Assembly (NCBI GenBank): GCA_951804985.1
Contig: OX638133.1
Location: 65,755,867 to 65,819,866, forward strand
Source: Dryomyza anilis
Taxonomy: Eukaryota; Arthropoda; Insecta; Diptera; Dryomyzidae
Length of the DNA: 64,000 nucleotides
Direction: 5' to 3'
Shown here: one piece after another, positions 23,256-34,326 of the stretch
How the letters are laid out: each line of letters opens with the position of its first letter
Position numbering within the stretch: the stretch's first letter is position 1
Translations under genes and position numbers: made by a program
Notes under the pieces: model-generated
Database searches by the model: none
Seen by the model: only the letters and a program-made list of their open reading frames with translations
What the model was told of the DNA's origin: nothing

Positions 23256-24175
23256 TAATTGTTTTGCTATAAAATATCATTATATTATCAGGTTATTTTT
23301 GGGTGTATCTTTTTTTATCCGTGACGAGATAATAAAACTGCATAAAATCTTTAATTTAAACAAAAAATCTCCGACGAATGTTCCGGGGACGTAAAGATCA
23401 GTTCATATGCACTAAAAAAAATACGTTTCCCAAAAAATACATTTCCAAATATACATATACTTTACAAGACATTTGGATTTAAACTCGTAAAATTGAGAAC
23501 CACTGGAAAAAAAGTTAGTTATTTTGATCGTTAGTTTGGGCTATGCTTTGTATAACCATAAATTAATTTCTTATTTAGAATTAGATCCGAAATGCTAAAA
23601 AAACATATAAAAATGGTTTAAACTAATATATTAAAAACATATATACAAATAAGCACTTATTGATATATTAGTGGTATTCATATAATTTGTTAAGTCCGGG
23701 CCATAATTAGCAAATTTATATAATCAATTACGATTTTCGTATAAAAATCGACTATGCAATTTAACAAATCGAATTTGTTAAGTCTTAAACGTCAAGAGCC
23801 AGAAAGATAATGTTGTGCTGTTTAAAAATTTGTATAGAATAAAGACCGATTTCGATTACACACCAAAACAAAAAAAATTATCCGCAATCTTAGTATGATT
23901 TTCCGATGGACTTCAAGGTTCTAATCACCTCATACTCAGTTTTTCAGTTTGCCTAAAGTTTTTGAGTTATTACGTAATATATGGCAATTTTCGTGTTTTT
24001 CTACATATTTTGGACTTTAACATTTTACAGATTTTAGTTATCGATATAATTTTATTTATATTCTATTGAGAATACTTCAGCTAGTATTTTGACAAAAAAA
24101 AACTACATGAAATTGGGATAATCTGACCGAAGTGATGACCAGTCAAACAAAAAAATAAAGATAGTAAGTAAGTGG

Positions 24176-24297
24176 AATCAATAATATTATTGAATTTGAA
24201 AACTTAAAATATTATGCAATAAATAATTGGCACAGCTTAAACCTATTATTTATTGCATAATATATTAAGTTTTCATAATTCAATAATATTATTGATT
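24176..24297. repeat. 122-bp AT-rich hairpin
   Basis: AATCAATAATATTATTGAAT on the left is the inverse of ATTCAATAATATTATTGATT on the right, and pairing continues inward with a few mismatches around TATGCAATAAATAAT. It may be a MITE reduced to its palindrome. Confidence 0.6.
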
Positions 24298-25144
24298 TCT
24301 CTTTCTTTGTTTTTACAAATCACACTTTAAGTCCTTAGATTAAAGTCAAATTCATAACTTCGATTAAGATATAACTTTTTTTTATTTCATATGAACATAC
24401 GAAGGAAATTATTTTATTTAATAAAATTACAAGGTGAACTTTATTTGAGTCTATTGGGGGATCCTGAGACAAACCCACTGAAAGTAATACATTTCTGCAA
24501 ATCTGAATTCTAGTGGTTTAAGAATTTGATGGAATTGTTATGAATAACTGAAGGACAAAACAATTATATTGATTAAAAAGAGCATCATAAAAGAAAAGTT
24601 AAATAAAAAATCTTAGATTTACGGGCTAGTTTTAAGCCAATCGTTATTCATTGTGTTATTCATTTAAAAGTTTTATTAAGTACTGGAAACTCAAAAAATC
24701 ATCATTGATTTCGAAGAAAATTCTAATTTTTTAACAGCTTTTTCATCGAACAAGAACATTTAACAAGGTGCTATCTTTAACAATTTAGCACGACATAACC
24801 AGTTATATGATTAACATTATTATAATTATAATTGACATATAAAAGTTTTTTACAACAGTTTATTATTATGAAATAATTTAAATTATTTATTTTTGATAAA
24901 TATTTTTAAAGTTACAGAATTTCAAAAATTGTTTAAAATTTTAAATTTCACTTTACGGTATTTATATTATTAATAAAAAATGTATTCTTTATTTACAGTA
25001 TTTACAGGATATTCTATAGCCCGATTCCTTGGTTCATATTATGAAAAAATGTTCTAAAGTTGGGGTGAATCTGGAACACCCAATTATATAAAAATTTGCT
25101 TTAGAAAAGCTGACAAAATCGTATATTTAATTATAACTGCCATA

Positions 25145-25330
25145 ATTTAAAGCCCATAGCATTTAGATTTAATAGTATACAAAAAATAAATCTTTTCATA
25201 TAAACTCAATGTCAATGTCATGGTATTTTCTAGTATTATATGGTATTTTCCGATTAAAATAATAATTTATCCTATTGACCATTTTTAATAGTAAAAAACT
25301 ATTATTTATATAATATTTTTGGGGTTTTAA
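25145..25330. mobile_element. Family B MITE fragment
   Basis: It shares AGTATACAAAAAATAAATCT and ATAATAATTTATCCTATTGA with the copy at 8326 and ends in a worn TTTTTGGGGTTTTA. The left terminus is lost. Confidence 0.5.
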
Positions 25331-25359
25331 AAAATTGACCTCATCAAATTAAAACAAAA

Positions 25360-26235
25360 ACCAGTTGGGAAGGTTAGATCACATGGGACATTTTAAAGTA
25401 GGGACATTTTATAGTAGGTATTATTATGATTAGGATTATCAAAATTATAGTCGGTCTAAGCCGACTATAAATACCCTACACATATGTGTGGTTACCATTC
25501 AAAGTGGTATATAGGTCACCAGGGTATACGAATCCTGAAAATAAATACAATCTTTCAATCGCTGAAGAATTTCCATTCATTTGATACCCATATTTACAAA
25601 TGGGTAGGTGTACCGAATTTCGATTTTTTTTGGGAACCACAAGTCGTTTCGCAGGAAAACAATATTTCCATGTATTTGAGCATGAAGTCAATATATATTT
25701 AACCAAAAAAGTTTACCTAAGAAAGTATACAGTAAAATTGAACTGTATATCTAAATTTTATTTGAGTTATTTAAATATACATGGTCAGATCACAGGTCAC
25801 AATGGATCGATCTCGCCAATTTTCGCACATACAGCGTAGGTATATAAGTTATCCAAATTATGAGTTTCGTTCGGACAGACAGACGGATCGCTAAATCGAC
25901 TCAGGAGGCATGCATGGTGGTTAAAAACGGCGTACCAAACTGAATATACTCTTTCACTCTTAGTGTAGAGTATAAAAATATATTTTTACAATATTTTTTA
26001 TAAACTTTTTCTCAAAATTCGTATCTATTATTTTTTCATATTTTTATTATTACAAACCGACCACTTATGTTCAAATACCATATTTTTACTTTAGACCGGC
26101 TTAAGCGAACATTTTTGTTTAAATATATATTGACTTTATGCTCAATTATACAAAAATAATATTTTCTCGCGAACGACTTGTGTTTCCCAAAAATATAAAC
26201 GAAATTCGGTACACCTACCCATTTGTACACTAAAT
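25360..26235. mobile_element. Diverged DINE-like element plus an inverted partner
   Basis: 25360-25975 has the family plan with different interior sequence. It starts CAGTTGGGAAGGTTAGATCA, has a hairpin ATAGTCGGTCTAAGCCGACT and TACCCTACAC, a GGACAGACAGACGGATCGCT tract, and ends with a TCTTAGTGTAGAGTATAAA hairpin. Its middle block (about 25590-25745, with AATGGGTAGGTGTACCGAAT) recurs inverted at 26060-26230, giving ORFs that share the sequence YKWVGVPNF in both directions. Those ORFs are repeats and not proteins. Confidence 0.5.
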
Positions 26236-27032
26236 ATTATTTACTAAAATTTTAAAAAATATACATATAATTTTACAATAAATTAACCCATTTTTTTAAC
26301 TACGATTCGAATTTAATATTTTGAAAATATTCACTAGAAATATGCATGTAATATACATCAAATATATTTTTATTGATACTTAAGCAAACCAGTGCCATTA
26401 TTTTGGAGGTTTAATTTCTATATTAAAAAAAAGTTTATTAACCTTTTGCAAATAATTATCAAAATTCTTAGTTACAAAAATTTGGTGCATCAGTTTGCAT
26501 AGTTGTTAGTCAGTACAGTACAGGAGGTATTCACAGAATCACAATGAAAATGTTATTATATTGTGTTTTTCAGAATACATATATTTTGAGTAAAACTCAA
26601 ACATTGATTACTATGCACATTTCCTATTACAAAGCCTCATTAACTGAACCATTGTAAAATGTTCATAAAGTCCGATTGGTAAGGTCAATGATTTATCGTG
26701 TGCAGGTACAACACAATAGCCAATCATTACTTGTTGCTAACATGTATAGAAGAATATCATACATCTACGCATCATCACCAAAGAGTACATTGACGAGTAT
26801 AACCATTCTTAGTATGGCCAAAGCCGTTTTTACGTGTGTATATTAATAAAACTTGTGTATACCAGAAACGTGACTCACGGATATTGGTGCCTATTTCTTA
26901 AAAAAGAAAAATAGGGTGTGTTTTTGGAATTTTAAAATTTTATACAGGAATATTAACAATTTCCGGTCATTAACTATAATGTCATAACATAATTAATATA
27001 GCATTGAACGTTAATTTTTTTAGTTAATTTAG

Positions 27033-27037
<5 letters not shown>

Positions 27038-27124
<87 letters not shown>
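27038..27124. repeat. (AT)n microsatellite, ~87 bp
   Basis: This uninterrupted alternating AT tract lies in lectin intron 1, about 160 bp inside the donor site. Confidence 0.9.
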
Positions 27125-27127
<3 letters not shown>

Positions 27128-27285
27128 ATTAATTAATTACAAAAAAATATGCAAAATAAAATTATTCATCAATTATTCATTCATTCAAAAACCACTTCAC
27201 TTTTTAATATAATTTAAAGAATCTTAAAAATATGCATACACACACAAAAGATTCAAAAAGGACGTTAAAGAATATATTCACTTAC

Positions 27286-27337
27286 CTGTTGCAGAGGCCA
27301 ACACACAAAGTATACAGACTAAAACCACTTTGGACAT
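27286..27337 (-). CDS. Secreted C-type lectin, exon 1 (start codon and signal peptide)
   Basis: On the minus strand the ATG at 27337 opens MSKVVLVCILCVLASATG. This is a compact signal peptide: one lysine near the start, a hydrophobic core VVLVCILCVLA, and small residues S-A-T-G for cleavage. The exon stops after 52 coding bases at a good donor (ACAG|GTAAGT-like), in phase 1. Joined to the acceptor at 15039 it gives ...ASATG-QRITTIHL without a frame break, and the full spliced frame is exactly 585 bases including the stop. No other in-frame ATG lies upstream in the probable leader. Pairing with exons 12 kb away is inferred from phase, strand, the lack of a signal peptide on exon 2 and the lack of a better partner. 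Confidence 0.85.
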
Positions 27338-27447
27338 TTTTAAAAAATTCTACAAGCGAAATACTTTGAATAGCTTGAGAATATTGTGGAAACGTTCTTT
27401 GGAGCAAAGAGAATGTGTACTTGTTGATCTTAACGCGGCAAATTACA

Positions 27448-27453
27448 GACTGA
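27448..27453 (-). promoter_or_regulatory. Candidate initiator (Inr) for the lectin gene
   Basis: TCAGTC on the minus strand, in the context GCGATCAGTCTG, matches the arthropod initiator TCAGTY with its A at 27451, about 114 bases before the ATG. The leader from there is free of upstream ATGs. There is no TATA box at -30 and no convincing downstream promoter element, so this is a suggestion only. Confidence 0.35.
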
Positions 27454-27499
27454 TCGCTGAAACGTATAGAAGGCGAAGGTAAATTTTATTTTCCTTTCT

Positions 27500-28490
27500 G
27501 CTTGCTTGCTTCGTTTGTCGTGTTAGTGAACCTATGCTTAAGGCACACGCACACACTCACCTTCATAAATCCGTCTACAAATAATCCTTTGAGTAAAAAA
27601 GCAAGCAACAAAAAGAACTTAGTTAGTCTTAAAAAAAGCTGTATTTAAGACTAGACCTGTTATAGAAATAAAGCCTACAAAATTTTTTATTCGCAACACA
27701 TTGAAAACGCACATTTTTCGTGGTCACTGTAGGGATTATATTGAGATTAAACAACTACAGATTCGCAAATACAGAGATGCCAAACACTCTTTAATATTCT
27801 ATTTTTGACAACATATTATACAGGGACGGATCCAGCCGACGTGCTTAGAGTGGGAGATTTTGATAAAATTTCAGAACAAACTCAAAATTAAATGCTTAAG
27901 GGCTTCTGCGGATTCTAAAGATTAGTGGTTAGTGGTGTCAAATACGTTTAAACCAAAATTAAATGACGATTTAAAGTCACTGTAACAACGAAATCTGAAA
28001 TTAAACTACGTTTAAACCACAAATCGATATAAACTAACACTGTAAAACCGGACCTTAAAGTTCGATTTAATGCTAACTGTGGAAGCGTTGATAAACCACT
28101 GAGTAACTAGCTCTTATAAATATTATTCGAAAAAGATAGTACAACAATTAATGCATGTTTTTCATGCTATCACTCGTCATCACTATTTCTTTGTGATAGC
28201 GAGTGATAGCTAAAGTTTAAATATTTAAACTTTCGCTAGCACTTGTTATCCCTCAATATCAACTAAGCTTGTTAAAAACGGCGGAATATTGCGGACTAGT
28301 GATAGTGAGTGATTGGGATTGAAGCACATTTTATTTTCGTCACGAAAAGAAACTCATTAATCTTTTAATTGGTAAGATAGAAATAGGTGCATTTTTTAAT
28401 ATGAAAATTTTGGTTTGTGTATAATTTTGGTACGAAAAACTCAAATCCGAAGTGCATTTGTTGATTTTTTGATTTGTTTAGCCAGGTGCA
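27500..28490. other. Intergenic, no gene recognised
   Basis: This is the upstream region of the lectin gene. It includes short self-complementary stretches, such as the repeated GCGAGTGATAGC / GCTATCACTCG words around 28150-28330 and a run of GTTTAAAC-like words at 27940-28080. No coding frame or complete mobile element was seen. Confidence 0.5.
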
Positions 28491-28684
28491 AAAGGTGAAA
28501 CGCCGCACAGTGGTACAGGTGCGGAAAAAACCTATTTAAACCTAAAAGTAGGTTTTTAAAATTTTGAAATATGCAGTCATAAAGTCAAAAGGTGAAACGC
28601 CGCACAGTGGTACAGGTGCGGAAAAAACCTATTTAAACTTAAAAGTAGTTTTTTTCAATTTTGAAATATGCAGTCATAAAGTCA
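28491..28684 (+). repeat. 97-bp tandem duplication
   Basis: Two consecutive units begin AAAGGTGAAACGCCGCACAG and end GCAGTCATAAAGTCAA, differing at only a few positions. The GC-rich head GGTGAAACGCCGCACAGTGG stands out from the AT-rich surroundings. Confidence 0.85.
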
Positions 28685-28699
28685 ATTAATTGAATCATA

Positions 28700-29700
28700 T
28701 TTTACAAAAATTATGTGCTATTTGGACAATGTTCTCATATGTTCTGCAACTTCTAAACTGTACTGATTCTGAAATTGTAAAACACAATTAAATAAATACC
28801 CTATTTAAAATAGTAGTATTTTAAAAATGATTATAAGTATATAATTAATAAGTATGAATATATATTTTTTTTTTATATTATAAACTAATATAGTTTTAAA
28901 AAAACTTCAATGTCCTTCAAGCTCAAACCTATACCAAAACGTAGCCTAATATGTTAGCTAAAATATTTGTATTTTTTGTGTGCAACTTTTTGCAATATTT
29001 TGAGATATTTGAGAAGCAGTATTAGCCTACGAGAGCAAAAAATATTTTTTTTTAATAAATTTTATATGAAACATATATTATTATGTATATATTTTTACTG
29101 GGTGGGTCTAAGGAGTTGGATAACTGTGAGTTGCTCGATTGCTTTTTTGTCAATTCCATCGGAAATGGCTCCCGACGCGTTTCTAGATTGTGCTGAATAT
29201 ATATATATATTACATTCTATGAATACGCCCTCTAAACATTAATCAAATTTTAATTGCGTTGCATATATGAGATCAGTATCCATCCAAGACACTGTGTTCA
29301 AAATTTCATAGATTTCTGCCAACTCCTTATAGTTTTTTCCGCCGTTTGTATGAAGCCTAGCCACTGCGCGCCGTTGTAATGTAAGATTTTTTATTTAAAT
29401 AAAATAATGAATACGTTGAAGAAAAATAGGTACATAATGAATCAGGTCCGTGCGCACGCAAATAAATAATAGCCTAAAAAAGTATATGACTAAATTATAA
29501 TTTTATAATATCCCAAAGTGGTTTAAACAATAATACCGAAATGTATAGAGTAAAAACGAAACAATTTTCTAAAAGCAAAAAAGCGATAAAATAAAATCAT
29601 TGCAAAAAAAAAAATTTATCTCAACACTTTTTCTTTAATCATTCATATTCTTATAAAATTTTATTGATGTTAAAACGTATTAAGGAAAATATATACATAT
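28700..29700. other. Intergenic, one unexplained conserved-looking block
   Basis: The stretch is mostly AT-rich. 29100-29390 is less so and reads on the minus strand as short open pieces (for example RLHTNGGKNYKELAEIYE at about 29357-29304), but with stops between. It may be an old repeat or gene scrap; I cannot name it. Confidence 0.3.
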
Positions 29701-29705
29701 ACTAT

Positions 29706-29910
29706 ATATCGTCGTTGTAGAACTAAAAGTCACCAAATACATTTTTATGAAAATCTTAACTTTGTTGGTTAGTATTACAAAAAGTAATTGATACATTTTT
29801 AAAATTGAAATACCAATTGATAGATTTACATTTTCTTATCATTTGGTACAAATATTGAGCTCATCGATCAAAAATTGTAAGATATATTAAAATTTTTCGT
29901 TCTACAACGA

Positions 29911-29987
<77 letters not shown>
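29706..29987. mobile_element. MITE family E copy with a (TA)n tract at its right end
   Basis: ATATCGTCGTTGTAGAACTA is on the left and TTCTACAACGACGATAT ends at 29916. The terminal AT then runs into a perfect (AT)n tract to 29987. The tract may have grown by slippage from the TATA at the insertion site. Confidence 0.65.
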
Positions 29988-29989
<2 letters not shown>

Positions 29990-30361
29990 TCCATGTATTC
30001 ATATAAATCAAATTTGCCTAAGTCCCTCTCAACCAATCACACGGTGATATGGCCTCTGTCACGACTGCAAGTTTGTAAAGAACTTGCGCCGTAGGAGAAC
30101 GTTTTAATGTTTTTTAAATATTTTAAATCCGTAAAGTACTCGCAGAATTATCTCAAAGTTGAGGTTAACGGAAAAAGTTAAACATGAGTTAATCAAAATT
30201 ATACACTTGAGCTTAAATTTGTCACCAACGCAAAGTTTGGCGCAAGTAGTCCCGGCGGTTATCGCAAAAAGTATGAAGCAATTTTAACTCATAGTTGACT
30301 CAAATCTATATTCAAGTAAACCTAGCGATTTTCATAAAACCATATAAAGGAAAATTCAAAT

Positions 30362-31075
30362 TTATCGCAATTTTCTAAACATAGCAAAATATAATGAGAC
30401 GGTGTAACATAATTTAACGGACCAAAAACAGTAATGGTGCCCTGCACATAGCTTCCCATAAGAACAACGCGTTTGACGATATGTTGCTGCAACAGTTCCT
30501 GTAGGTAGGGAAAACCCCATGTATTTACAGAAGCCGTGCAGGAGAAAAGGTGCTACGAGGTGACCGGTGAGTGCAATTGAAAACCTACAAGAGGAAATTA
30601 AAATGTGTATTAATAATACATTTGCAAACTTACACGATATCAAATGCTCCGATTTTAACTCCATGCCAAGACTGAGCCGCTCGGCAATGTGATGAACATG
30701 CGCGGTGGATAAGAAGATCGGCGTCACAAGACCGCCACCATGGGTGCGATTGCAGCAGAAGCGGCATCATGCAGCCGCGAAACACGCACTCTTCGGTAAG
30801 CGGTGATCCAGAGTATATTGCGCAGTGAGCCCTTCCAAAGTAGTAGTAATTTTAAAGTTAGCTTTTAATAATATTTTACATTTGCAAAAATCACCTTAAA
30901 ACAAACGCAGCGTATCATTATGCATCTGTAAACAGAGTGGACCGAGGAAGACCAGCGCCACCAGTACGTAGAGAACAACCGACGCCAACAGCAGCTCCGA
31001 CAGGCGAAACCCGAGTATTTCCGCGAATGGCACTTACGCCAGCAGTTCTTTGAAATATTTTTGCTCTTTCGAATT
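30362..31075 (-). pseudogene. Rce1: Rce1/severas CAAX-prenyl-protease pseudogene, introns retained
   Basis: Rce1 (CAAX prenyl endopeptidase 2) is an ER multi-spanning protease that removes the last three residues of prenylated proteins such as Ras. Read 5' to 3' on the minus strand, family landmarks appear in order. They are a hydrophobic stretch ELLLASVVLYVLVALVFLGP (about 31010-30950), PLTEECVFRGCMMPLLLQS (catalytic glutamate region, about 30800-30745), VTPIFLSTAHVHHIAERLSL (histidine motif), and TGHLVAPFLLHGFCKYMG (second histidine motif). A C-terminal YLQELLQQHIVKRVVLMGSY follows in another frame. Breaks are an in-frame TAA near 31032, a stop near 30900, a frameshift between LLLQS and VTPIF, and another after KYMG. 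The catalytic Asn of the HxFCNxMG motif is Lys. Two short introns seem retained: about 30841-30890, and 30594-30639 with GTAAGT donor and CTTGTAG acceptor. The copy therefore came from DNA duplication and not from retroposition. Confidence 0.8.
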
Positions 31076-31472
31076 GAAATTCTAAACATACATATTTTCC
31101 TAAGACCGTATTTTTATTTATAATTGAAAATTAACTCAATGCAGACAATGCTAAACTAATTTTCAAAATTTTTGTTTTTGGAAAATTCCACATTTATTAA
31201 AAAAACCATTGGTACATTTTTTACATTTTAATAGGCATTTTATATAAAAATCAAAATTGATTCAAATAATTTAATTTGTATTAAAAAAACAATTGTATTA
31301 AACATGTTTTTCTTTTTTTTATGAAATTGGTTTTGGACATCTTTGCAGCAGTACGACTCTTTATTTCCTAAACTTAAATTGGAGTGTTCGCATTGCGTGT
31401 TTCTTTTCAATTCAGACGGTAAACGTGAAATATTGATAAATACCTAAAGTTTCGGACCAATCAGCGTATTAT

Positions 31473-31703
31473 TTGAGACAATTTTATTTGCACAATTATA
31501 CGATCATCATTGGAAATTTCCATTCGTGTTTAGACAGTAGGAATGTCAAATCATATGTTTGGACAGAAGACAGGGCTCCAAAAGGTTCGAATGAAATAGC
31601 ATCAGCACTGTTTCATTACTTAAAGGAAAAAAATGCCTTAGACTTGTTGCAGATGGATGCGCCGCACAAAATAAAAATTCAATTATCATCGAAAAATTTG
31701 AAG
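31473..31703 (+). pseudogene. Left part of a transposase-like ORF, split by a hAT insertion
   Basis: The frame contains YVWTEDRAPKGSNEIASALF, which resembles DDE-type or integrase-like uncharacterised insect proteins (a W-T-E-D-x-A-x-x-G-S-x-E-I pattern). That resemblance is a weak judgement from memory. The frame is interrupted at the last codons by the hAT foldback at 31704. If the insert and one target duplication are removed, the frame continues without a shift from 33394 to a TGA at about 33462. The fragment is short (about 77 residues before the insertion) and has no partner domains nearby. Confidence 0.4.
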
Positions 31704-33385
31704 CAGAGCTCTCGATTACCCGGGCTACCCGGGTTTTTCGAGCTACCCGGGTAATACCCGGGTTTTTCAAATACTCGAAAAACCCGGGTATTAAATGTTC
31801 GAGCTACCCGGGTAATTTGTTCGTTCGTTTCTTCGAGCTATTCGAGTAGCTCGTTTGTTCGAGTAGCTCGATTGCTCGTTTGTTGTTCGAGTAGCTCGAT
31901 TGCTCGATCGTTGTTCGAGCTTCGAGTAGATCGTTCGTTCGTTTGTTCGATTGACGATTGTTCATTTGATCGCTTGTTAATTTGTCTGTCCGTTCGTTTG
32001 CTTGATGTGGGAGTTGGTCGGAAGTGGTTGGAAAAATGTGGGTGGACAAAAGTAGGTGGGTGGGCAAAAGTGGGCGGAAAGTGATAAAAAAACCGAAAAA
32101 AAATTTATTGCAGAAATCGATGCAGACATCAAGGGAAATCGAATGGTACCACTCTTAGTGGTCCCTGACCACCAAAAGGGTGTCAAAAACCACTTTGTGT
32201 CAAAAAAAAATTATTGCGGAAATGGATAGCGAACCTCATTAGAAGACTAATGGTACCCTTTGGAGTGGTCCCTGAACCCCAAAAGGGGATCAAAAACCCA
32301 TTTATGACACAAATTTTTTATCTCGGAAATCGATAGGGGACATCATTAGAAGGCTAATGGTACCCTTTGGAGTGGTCCATGACCCCCAAAAGGGGGTCAA
32401 AACCCATTTATGACCCAAATATTTTTATTTCGGAAATCGATAGCGGACATCATTAGAAGGCTAATGGTACCCTTTGGAGTGTTCCCTGACCCCCAAAAGG
32501 GGTCAAAAACCCATTTATGACCCAACATTTTTTATTTCGGAAATCGATATGGGACATCATTAGAAGGCTAATGGTACCCTTTTCAGTGGTCCCTGACCCC
32601 CAAAAGGGGGTAAAAACCCATTTATGACCCAAATATTTTGCATATCAATGCATTTTGACATTCTCAAAATATTTTTTTTCGAAAATGGGGGTTTTGACCC
32701 CCTTTGGGGGGACCTGGACCACTCCAAAGGGTACCATTTGCCTTCTAATGATGCCCGCTATCGATTTCCGAAATAAAAATATTTGGGTCATAAATGGGTT
32801 TTTACCCCCTTTTGGGGGTCAGGGACCACTGAAAAGGGTACCATTAGCCTTCTAATGATGTCCCATATCGATTTCCGAAATAAAAAAATGTTGGGTCATA
32901 AATGGGTTTTTGACCCCTTTTGGGGGTCAGGGACCACTCCAAAGGGTACCATTAGTCTTCTAATGAGGTTCGCTATCCATTTCCGCAATAATTTTTTTTG
33001 ACAAAAAGTTGTTTTTGACCCCCTTTTGGGGGTCAGGGACCACTGAGATTGGTACCATTCGATTTCCCTTGATGTCTGCTACCGATTTCTGCAATAAAAT
33101 TTGTTTCGGTCTTTTTATCACTTTCCGCCCACTTTTGCCCACCCACCTATTTTGTCCACCCACATTTTTCCAACCACTTTCGACCAACTCCCACATCAAG
33201 CAAATAGCTCGAACAAACGAACGAACAAACTACCTGGGTTTTGCGAACTACCCGGGTAGCTCGAACAATTAATACCCGGGTTTTTCGAGTATTTGAAATA
33301 CCCAGGTATTACCCGGGATTTCGAGCGCCCGGTTACCCGAGTACCCGGGCTACTCGAAAATACTCTTATGAAATCGAGAGCTCTG
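31704..33385. mobile_element. Foldback hAT-type element, 1682 bp, intact 8-bp target duplication
   Basis: The ends CAGAGCTCTCGAT and ATCGAGAGCTCTG are exact inverted repeats. ATTTGAAG flanks both sides (31696-31703 and 33386-33393), the 8-bp duplication typical of hAT elements, and CAGAG is a hAT-like terminus. The element is one large palindrome. The outer parts carry CTACCCGGGTA/TACCCGGGTTTTT words, then TTCGAGTAGCTCGTT-type repeats. The inner parts carry ~107-bp tandem units (GATATGGGACATCATTAGAA, AGGCTAATGGTACCCTTTGG, CCCCAAAAGGGGGTCAAAAA), about four or five per arm, meeting near 32690. All ORFs within it (31804-32186, 32655-33272) are repeat translations. It has no transposase, so it is non-autonomous. 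Confidence 0.9.
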
Positions 33386-33393
33386 ATTTGAAG

Positions 33394-33462
33394 TGGTTTT
33401 TGGATGCACCCCTGAGTATTGAAAATGTATTTATCTTCATTACCTTCATAGTTCTGATCTGA
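33394..33462 (+). pseudogene. Right part of the split transposase-like ORF
   Basis: Directly after the target duplication the frame resumes as WFLDAPLSIENVF and ends at a TGA about 70 bases on. It is listed because it is in register with 31473-31703. The peptide itself matches nothing I know. Confidence 0.3.
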
Positions 33463-33469
33463 ATATGGC

Positions 33470-34326
33470 CCAAAACGCAAAATACGAAACCACAGAAATT
33501 TTTTTTTTTTTCAAATTCGCAGTTTTTTTATTACTTGTAGTTTGTACACATCCTAAAGTAACGATCGACACAAATATCAACGCGTAATTATTTCTTTGCA
33601 TCGTGAATTTAGCATAGTTTATTGGTTGCCTCCTGAAAAATAAAATGAACAAAAATACATCGCTCAAAAAAAAAGTTTGTTGTATTCAATTAATTGTATT
33701 TTTTTCGTGTTATCCACTTTTCTTAGATAGAGTTAAGAAAACTGAAAATAACAAAATAAATTAATTGAAGAAAAATAATCTTATCATCATTTTAAACGAA
33801 AAAGAATTTAACCGCATTTTTTAAAGTAACGTAACAAACAAAAATTCCAAATAGTCTTCTACCACAAAATCTAGCATGTAGTGAAAGACCTAATTTTCTT
33901 CGAGTAATTTTAGTCTATTTTCTAAAGATAATTAGCAGTGTAATTATTAATGTCTGTGTACAGAGCCAAAAAAAAATTGTAACGGTACAAACATTTTTTT
34001 ATCGATAATCCAATATTATAAGAATTTTGATTTTCAAACCTTAAACATACGTTTTATGTTTAGGAAAAGCTGAGCAAGGCTCAGAGAAACAAGAATTACA
34101 TCGACTAATTGATAAGGTTGAAGAAATCTGAAGATTTCTAGAAACAAAGAGCATCTGCCCAGAAGGAGTGGCGAAAGAAAAAGAAGTAGAGAGAGTGCGA
34201 AAAGTATCCGTGCTATAGCGTCGCTCCACCAAATTCAAGTGATTGATGGAGCAATCGTCACTATTAACACATCAAAACAAAGATACGATTTATAATTTGT
34301 ATCGCATTCCACTTTGTAATTAATTA
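33470..34326. other. Intergenic, possible coding scrap at 34050-34240
   Basis: The stretch is mostly AT-rich. At 34050-34240 on the plus strand an acceptor-like TTTATGTTTAG is followed by QGSEKQELHRLIDKVEEI and a stop, then charged pieces such as AQKEWRKKKK in other frames. It looks like a decayed coiled-coil exon. No family can be named. Confidence 0.25.

Larger units (their letters stand above)
15039..27285 (-). other. Intron 1 of the C-type lectin gene (12.2 kb)
   Basis: It runs from donor GTAAG directly after the signal-peptide exon to the acceptor at 15039. No additional exon was found. It contains DINE-like copies, a deleted mariner, two hAT-like elements, an AT hairpin and a long (AT)n tract near the donor. 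Parts not itemised (15898-16638, 23256-24175, 24300-25140, 26235-27035) are AT-rich with nothing I recognise. Confidence 0.8.

Noticed and set aside
25476..26230. Apparent small protein family with YKWVGVPNF on both strands
   Set aside because: It arises from an inverted DNA repeat in a DINE-like element. The frames differ, start at random ATGs and have no domain.
28491..28684. CRISPR-like array
   Set aside because: Only two directly abutting 97-bp units with no spacers, in a eukaryotic genome.
31804..33272. Eight ORFs of 66-87 residues, some similar to each other
   Set aside because: They are translations of the tandem and inverted units of the hAT foldback; similarity comes from the DNA palindrome.
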